This document shows positions 13,601 through 16,099 of a stretch of DNA of 16,099 nt, one piece after another. The DNA lies in assembly GCA_015661645.1 (NCBI GenBank), contig DQVR01000107.1, forward strand, positions 1-16,099, in the 5' to 3' direction. The DNA is from Pyrodictium delaneyi (GTDB lineage: Archaea; Thermoproteota; Thermoprotei_A; Sulfolobales; Pyrodictiaceae). Numbering within the stretch: position 1 is the first letter of the stretch; every line of letters begins with the position of its first letter. The translations under genes were made by a program, and so were the position numbers. The notes beneath the pieces were generated by a model. That model saw only the letters and a list, made by a program, of their open reading frames with translations. It ran no database searches and had not been told where the DNA came from.

Positions 13601-14131
13601 GAGAACCTCAAGATAGAGCTGCTGAAGGCGGGCTACGCGCCCGACGGTACCGAGCTCATGTATGATGGTCGTACCGGAGAGCTGCTCCGCAACCCGATAC
13701 TCGTGGGCGTAGTATACTACCAGAAGCTACACCACATGGTGGCAGACAAGATGCATGCACGCGCTAGGGGCCCCGTGCAGGTGTTGACGAGGCAGCCTAC
13801 CGAGGGCCGTGCGCGCGAGGGTGGTCTAAGGTTCGGTGAGATGGAGCGCGACTGCCTCATAGGCCATGGCGCGGCTATGCTGCTACGCGAGCGTATGTTA
13901 GAGAGCAGTGACCGCTACGTGATGTACGTCTGCGAGAAGTGTGGCCACATAGCGTGGTTCGACCGCAACAAGAGGAAGTACATATGCCCGGTGCACGGTG
14001 ACCGCGGCAAGATCTCGGCTGTCACGGTGCCATATGCCTTCAAGCTCCTCCTCCAGGAGATGATGAGCATGTGTGTAATGCCCAGGCTCCGCCTCGCGCC
14101 TAAGCACGAGTGGAGACCTCAAGGTGAGTAG
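10700..14131 (+). CDS. rpoB: DNA-directed RNA polymerase subunit B (Rpo2), unsplit
   Basis: 1143 aa; the second-largest polymerase subunit, encoded as one chain as in crenarchaea, whereas many euryarchaea split it into B' and B''. It contributes half of the active-site cleft. Visible landmarks: lobe/protrusion start PTVEDRW...GLVKQHIDSYD, fork region GTQWGKICPFETPEGPNCG, GYNIEDAIIMNKSS (747-760), hybrid-binding ELGDKFASRHGQKG (890-903), and a C-terminal zinc site C1078, C1081, C1096, H1099. The conserved N-terminus begins near residue 8, and the next ATG would remove conserved sequence, so the start is TTG 10700 or possibly CTG 10706. rpoA1 starts 3 nt after the stop, indicating coupled translation. 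Confidence 0.98.
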   Translation: MILAQATFPTVEDRWLVMKAFIDEFGLVKQHIDSYDRFVEKELKEIVREFGVISTPRREYEVRIVDVELGEPMVMESDGSEHPVTPMECRIRDLTYAAPIKAKVVIVENGIEREPEDIILGFLPVMLRSKADPLARCFYEGGPREECERILIEAGEDPRDPGGYFIINGSERVVVIQEDQALNRILVGKARAGTGSAVYTAKVISSHAGVRYQLILDMHKDGTLHVSMSRALSKIPFIILMRALGLESDRDIVLAISPDPQIQQMLIPSLEQARAINTVEDALDFIGSRFREGIGKPREQRIRVAERVLDYILLPHIGTKPETRRQKALFLGQMAAKLLEYVLGRRGEDDKDHYANKRVLLAGDLIAMVFRIAMRALAYDVRQQLEKLRARGRHVSVRMVIRSDIITNRLREALATGNWPGQRTGVSQILDRTNWLSMLSHLRRVVSQLSRSQPHFEARDVHGTQWGKICPFETPEGPNCGLVKNLSLMSYVSPGVSEEEVEKILNDMGVRDAVEIFDEVRKVGYYPPELQQWSKVFLNGKLIGYHPDGETLAQEIRKLRRSGKISPDVNVSVYKTEHINEVYINTDQGRILRPVFVVENGKLVYSPEHAEKLRRGEWKFTDLLRNGIVELLDAEEEENSYIALNPEDITPEHTHMEIWPAAIMGVTASTIPYAEHNQSPRNTYQAAMAKQALGLYAANYQIRVDTRAHLLHYPEKPLVQTRTLDVIGFNDRPAGQNMVVAVMSFTGYNIEDAIIMNKSSIERGLARSTFFRLYATEERRYAGGLSDKIEKPEANVEGSKPPEMYRKLDADGIISPEVEVSGGEVLIGKTSPPRFMEEYREFGTVSVRRRDTSVTMRHGEKGFVDTVILTENIEGFKLIKVRVRDQRIPELGDKFASRHGQKGVIGMLIPQYDMPFTEDGISPDLIINPHAFPSRMTLGQLFEAIAGKYAAVHGRLVDGTPFAKEPVENLKIELLKAGYAPDGTELMYDGRTGELLRNPILVGVVYYQKLHHMVADKMHARARGPVQVLTRQPTEGRAREGGLRFGEMERDCLIGHGAAMLLRERMLESSDRYVMYVCEKCGHIAWFDRNKRKYICPVHGDRGKISAVTVPYAFKLLLQEMMSMCVMPRLRLAPKHEWRPQGE

Positions 14132-14133
14132 CA

Positions 14134-16099
14134 ATGGTGCTTGAGGAGAAGATAGTTAAGGAGATAAAGTTCGGTATACTCTCCCCAGACGAGATACGCC
14201 GCATGTCAGTCACAGCCATAGTTACCAGTGAGCTCTACGACGAGGACGGCCGCCCCATACAGGGTGGCTTAATGGACCCTAGGCTAGGTGCTATCGCGCC
14301 AGGCCAGGTATGCCTCACTTGCGGCAATGACGCAAAGCATTGTCCAGGCCACTTTGGCCATATAGAGCTAGCACGCCCAGTCATACACGTGGGATTTGCT
14401 AAGCAGATACATGACGTCCTTCGGGCTACATGCAGGAGATGTGGACGTATACTGCTACCAGAGAACGAGATACAGCGCTACCTCCGGCTACTCGAGAGGC
14501 TGGAGAAGCGCTGGCCTCTCCTAGCAAAGCTGCTAGTAACAGTAGTCAAGAAGAAGGCCGCCAAGGTTACGGAGTGCCCACACTGCGGCGAACGCCAGTA
14601 CAAGGTGGTGCTAGAGAAGCCCTATAACTTCTTTGAGGAGCGCCCCGAAGGCCGTGTACAGATGAACCCGCTCGAGGTAAGGACGCGTCTAGAGAGGATA
14701 ACCAACGACGATGCACGGCTCCTAGGCCTAGACCCGGAGGAGGCAAGGCCAGAGTGGATGGTCCTAACAGTACTGCCCGTGCCTCCAATACATGTCCGCC
14801 CGTCAATAGTACTAGAGACTGGCATAAGGGCTGAGGACGACCTAACTCACAAGCTCGCGGACATTGTCCGTACAAACGAGAGGCTACGCGAGCTGCTGGA
14901 GAGTGGCGCTCCACAAGCGCTCATAGACGAGCACTGGCTCCTACTCCAATACCACGTGGCGACCTACATCGACAACGAGCTCCCACGCATACCTGTTGCC
15001 AGGCACCGTGGCGGGCGCCCACTGAAAGGTATCGCTCAGAGGCTAAAGGGTAAGGAGGGCCGCTTCCGCGGCAACCTTAGCGGTAAGCGTGTAGACTACT
15101 CAGCTCGTACAGTCATATCGCCAGATCCCAACATAAGCATTAACGAGGTAGGAGTGCCCGTAGACATAGCTAAGACGCTCTCCGTGAGAGTGCCCGTAAC
15201 CCCCTGGAACATAGAAGAAATGCGCCGCTACGTGCTCAACGGCCCCGAGCGCTGGCCCGGTGCTAACTATGTTATAACCAAGGACGGGCGTAAGATAGAC
15301 CTACGCTACGCAGACCGCAAGCGTATAGCAGAGATGCTAGAACCAGGCTGGTACGTTGAGAGGCACCTACGCGACGGCGATGTAGTACTATTCAACCGGC
15401 AGCCAAGCCTTCACCGCATGTCGATAATGGCACACGTAGTCAAAGTGCTGCCGGGTAAGACGTTCCGCCTTAACCTACTTGTATGCCCGCCGTACAACGC
15501 TGACTTTGACGGCGACGAGATGAACCTACACGTACCACGCACAGAGGAGGCGCAGGCGGAAGCACGCGAGCTAATGCTAGTACAGTACCACATACTCTCC
15601 CCGCGCTACGGCGGCCCCATTATAGGCGGCCTACAAGACTACATAAGCGGTGCCTATCTACTCACCAGCAAGGCAACACTGCTCTCGCAGGAGGACGTAG
15701 TAGACCTGCTTTCCGCTGCAGGCTATCGCGGCGAAATACCGGAGCCGGCCATCCTATCGCCTAAGAAGCGCTGGACCGGTAAGCAGCTAGTAAGCCTCTT
15801 CCTCCCTAAGGAGTTCAACTTCCGTGGAAAGGCCCGTGTAGCCGCGGGTATATTCCTCTGTGAGGACGAGTGGTGCTGGAACGACTCGTTCATAACCATA
15901 AAGAAGGGTGAGCTGCTGACGGGCGTCCTTGACAAGAAAGCGATAGGTGCCGAGCAGCCGAGAAACATGATGCATTGGCTCATAAAGGAGTACGGTACCG
16001 ACTATGCGCGCTTCGTATACGACAACATGTTCAAGATGTTCATAAGGTTCATAGAGAAGAGAGGCTTCACGATGACTGTCGACGACGTAGCGCTACCGA
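14134..16099 (+). CDS. rpoA1: DNA-directed RNA polymerase subunit A' (Rpo1N), 3' end outside window
   Basis: 655 codons are visible from ATG 14134 with no stop; the full subunit is about 880 aa. This is the catalytic large subunit, N-terminal part. The clamp zinc sites are C60-C63-C70-H73 (CLTCGNDAKHCPGH) and C100/C103 with C148/C151. RFRGNLSGKRVDYSARTVISPDP and the Mg-binding active-site loop NADFDGD (455-461) are intact. The three aspartates D457, D459 and D461 hold the catalytic metal. GGTGA in the last codons of rpoB, 6 nt before the ATG, serves as its Shine-Dalgarno sequence. Normal crenarchaeal order predicts rpoA2 next. Confidence 0.98.
   Translation, partial: MVLEEKIVKEIKFGILSPDEIRRMSVTAIVTSELYDEDGRPIQGGLMDPRLGAIAPGQVCLTCGNDAKHCPGHFGHIELARPVIHVGFAKQIHDVLRATCRRCGRILLPENEIQRYLRLLERLEKRWPLLAKLLVTVVKKKAAKVTECPHCGERQYKVVLEKPYNFFEERPEGRVQMNPLEVRTRLERITNDDARLLGLDPEEARPEWMVLTVLPVPPIHVRPSIVLETGIRAEDDLTHKLADIVRTNERLRELLESGAPQALIDEHWLLLQYHVATYIDNELPRIPVARHRGGRPLKGIAQRLKGKEGRFRGNLSGKRVDYSARTVISPDPNISINEVGVPVDIAKTLSVRVPVTPWNIEEMRRYVLNGPERWPGANYVITKDGRKIDLRYADRKRIAEMLEPGWYVERHLRDGDVVLFNRQPSLHRMSIMAHVVKVLPGKTFRLNLLVCPPYNADFDGDEMNLHVPRTEEAQAEARELMLVQYHILSPRYGGPIIGGLQDYISGAYLLTSKATLLSQEDVVDLLSAAGYRGEIPEPAILSPKKRWTGKQLVSLFLPKEFNFRGKARVAAGIFLCEDEWCWNDSFITIKKGELLTGVLDKKAIGAEQPRNMMHWLIKEYGTDYARFVYDNMFKMFIRFIEKRGFTMTVDDVALP

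Noticed and set aside
13039..13611. 190-codon minus-strand frame inside rpoB
   Set aside because: An antisense shadow of a highly conserved rpoB region, without a start context or known motif.

Overview
The window reads as a piece of chromosome from a hyperthermophilic crenarchaeon. Evidence for this: an archaeal RNA polymerase operon (rpoH-rpoB-rpoA1), an LSm-L37e pair, a KH/beta-CASP aCPSF1 nuclease, sn-glycerol-1-phosphate dehydrogenase for ether lipids, two proteasome beta subunits of which one lacks the catalytic threonine, and tRNA genes with bulge-helix-bulge introns and encoded CCA. The many TTG/GTG starts and moderately high G+C suggest Desulfurococcales, perhaps a Hyperthermus/Pyrodictium/Pyrolobus relative; that placement is inference.

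Left part (1-2500). The 3' end of a DUF434/DUF5616-type gene runs 15 nt into a tRNA-Arg(UCU) gene. Next, on the minus strand, come a small lipoate-ligase C-terminal-domain protein, tRNA-Met(CAU) with a 48-nt intron and a small protein with a YwgA-like motif. On the plus strand follow tRNA-Gln(CUG) with a 22-nt intron and tRNA-Pro(UGG) with a 43-nt intron. All three introns sit at 37/38 and form a bulge-helix-bulge that can be drawn base by base.

Middle part (2500-6700). A short TFIIB-like zinc-ribbon protein is divergent from the non-catalytic proteasome beta gene. Endonuclease V and the convergent egsA (G1P dehydrogenase) follow. egsA is divergent from the catalytic proteasome beta gene across 95 bp holding one palindromic TATA box and a dyad. 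Protein turnover, DNA repair and lipid synthesis are thus interleaved, mostly as single-gene units.

Right part (6700-16099). A 513-bp stretch without a convincing gene contains several inverted repeats and precedes aCPSF1. aCPSF1 is convergent, with a 4-nt overlap, to an MCT-1/Tma20-like PUA protein. That gene is divergent from the LSm-L37e pair, and then rpoH-rpoB-rpoA1 runs off the window. This side carries RNA processing, translation and transcription genes.

I did not find a mobile element, a CRISPR array, a defence locus or a clear new system. The observations most worth checking are the protein gene whose stop codon lies in a tRNA D-arm, the inverted-repeat-rich leader region upstream of aCPSF1, the shared palindromic promoter between egsA and the catalytic proteasome beta gene, the truncated TFIIB-like protein, and the 10-bp leader/trailer helix around tRNA-Gln.
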